Program-made: the position numbers and the translations under genes
The notes under the pieces: generated by a model
What the model saw: the letters and a program-made list of their open reading frames with translations, nothing else
Database searches by the model: none
What the model was told of the DNA's origin: nothing
In this document: positions 63,280 through 64,000 of the stretch, piece by piece
Layout: each line of letters begins with the position of its first letter
How positions within the stretch are numbered: position 1 is the first letter of the stretch
Assembly (NCBI RefSeq): GCF_019880405.1
Contig: NZ_CP082269.1
Span: 372,001-436,000, forward strand
Length of the DNA stretch: 64,000 nt
Direction: 5' to 3'
Origin: Enterobacter sp. C2
GTDB lineage: Bacteria > Pseudomonadota > Gammaproteobacteria > Enterobacterales > Enterobacteriaceae

Positions 63280-64000
63280 ATGAAGCCCATTTTTAGCCGT
63301 GGCCCGTCGCTACAGATTCGCCTGATCCTGGCGGTGCTGATTGCGCTTGGTGTCATTATTGCCGACAGCCGCCTCGGTACGTTCAGTCAGATTCGAACGT
63401 ACATGGATACCGCCGTCAGTCCTTTCTACTTTATCTCAAACGGTCCCCGTGAACTGCTCGATAGCGTGTCGCAAACCTTAGCCTCGCGCGATCAGCTTGA
63501 GCTTGAGAACCGGGCGCTGCGCCAGGAGCTGCTGCTGAAAAACAGCGAGCTGCTGATGCTGGGACAGTACAAACAGGAGAACGCGCGTCTGCGCGAGCTG
63601 CTGGGCTCACCCCTGCGTCAGGATGAGCAAAAAATGGTCACCCAGGTCATCTCGACGGTGAACGATCCCTACAGCGATCAGGTGGTGATCGACAAGGGTA
63701 GCGTGAACGGCGTCTATGAAGGCCAGCCGGTGATCAGCGATAAAGGCGTGGTTGGCCAGGTGGTGGCGGTTGCCAAGCTCACCAGCCGCGTGCTGCTGAT
63801 CTGCGATGCGACCCATGCGCTGCCAATCCAGGTGCTGCGTAACGATATCCGCGTGATTGCGGCCGGTAACGGCTGTACCGACGATCTCCAGCTTGAGCAT
63901 CTGCCGGCGAATACCGATATTCGCGTTGGCGACGTGCTGGTTACCTCCGGCCTCGGGGGACGTTTCCCCGAAGGGTATCCGGTTGGCGTTGTCTCTTCCG
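63280..64000 (+). CDS. mreC: rod shape-determining protein MreC, 5' part
   Basis: 240 codons from MKPIFSRGPSLQIRLILAVL run off the window edge; the full protein is about 350-370 residues. A single N-terminal membrane helix (about 12-30), a coiled coil (about 65-108, RDQLELENRALRQELLLKNSELL) and the start of the periplasmic beta domains are visible. It forms the elongasome with MreB, MreD, RodZ and PBP2. Confidence 0.97.
   Translation, partial: MKPIFSRGPSLQIRLILAVLIALGVIIADSRLGTFSQIRTYMDTAVSPFYFISNGPRELLDSVSQTLASRDQLELENRALRQELLLKNSELLMLGQYKQENARLRELLGSPLRQDEQKMVTQVISTVNDPYSDQVVIDKGSVNGVYEGQPVISDKGVVGQVVAVAKLTSRVLLICDATHALPIQVLRNDIRVIAAGNGCTDDLQLEHLPANTDIRVGDVLVTSGLGGRFPEGYPVGVVSS

Overview
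The window is chromosomal DNA of a member of the Enterobacteriaceae. Gene order matches the E. coli rpsD-rpoA to mreBC segment closely, protein lengths are nearly all those of the E. coli orthologues, and the rRNA operon is enterobacterial. The 16S variable regions do not let me name a genus by eye; something near Enterobacter, Leclercia or Citrobacter is plausible.

Layout. 1-1850: end of the alpha ribosomal protein operon (rpsD 3' end, rpoA, rplQ). 1900-11936: yhdN, zntR, mscL, trkA, rsmB, fmt and def, then divergently dprA, smg, yrdD, tsaC, aroE, yrdB, with yrdA converging. 11937-17740: a complete rRNA operon (16S, tRNA-Glu, 23S, 5S, tRNA-Thr, second 5S) with tandem promoters and a strong terminator. 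17836-22531: a polar amino acid ABC transporter (yhdZYXW) and the small lipoprotein yhdV. 22695-31138: acrS and a divergent RND efflux cluster with an unusual permease, adaptor, permease order. 31193-33253: an MHYT-GGDEF-EAL protein. 50225-64000: fis, dusB, prmA, panF, yhdT, accC, accB, aroQ, msrQ, msrP, acuI, csrD, mreB and the start of mreC.

The most interesting part is a 16.7 kb integrated element between directly repeated att sites (33431-33510 and 50164-50243) that lie over the 3' end and terminator of fis. It encodes a tyrosine integrase, an AlpA regulator, an Icd-like protein, a RepA-like ATPase followed by a cluster of iterons (probable origin), an HK97-type capsid and packaging set (major capsid, protease, portal, connector, HNH, small and large terminase), and two small tail-assembly genes. 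It has no tail tube, tape measure, tail fibre, holin or lysin. This matches a capsid-forming phage-inducible chromosomal island (cf-PICI): a satellite that builds and fills its own heads but must take tails and lysis from a helper phage. It also carries probable anti-phage cargo: a RexAB-like pair (soluble protein plus four-helix membrane protein), an Abi_C-domain abortive infection protein and a small lipoprotein.

Regulatory structure inside the element is rich: a hairpin that hides the alpA ribosome binding site, tandem hairpin repeats, an operator array between divergent promoters, a nested RNA leader in front of the capsid operon, and paired Int arm-type repeats at both ends. Family names are from recognition of the sequences by eye; no database search was run.
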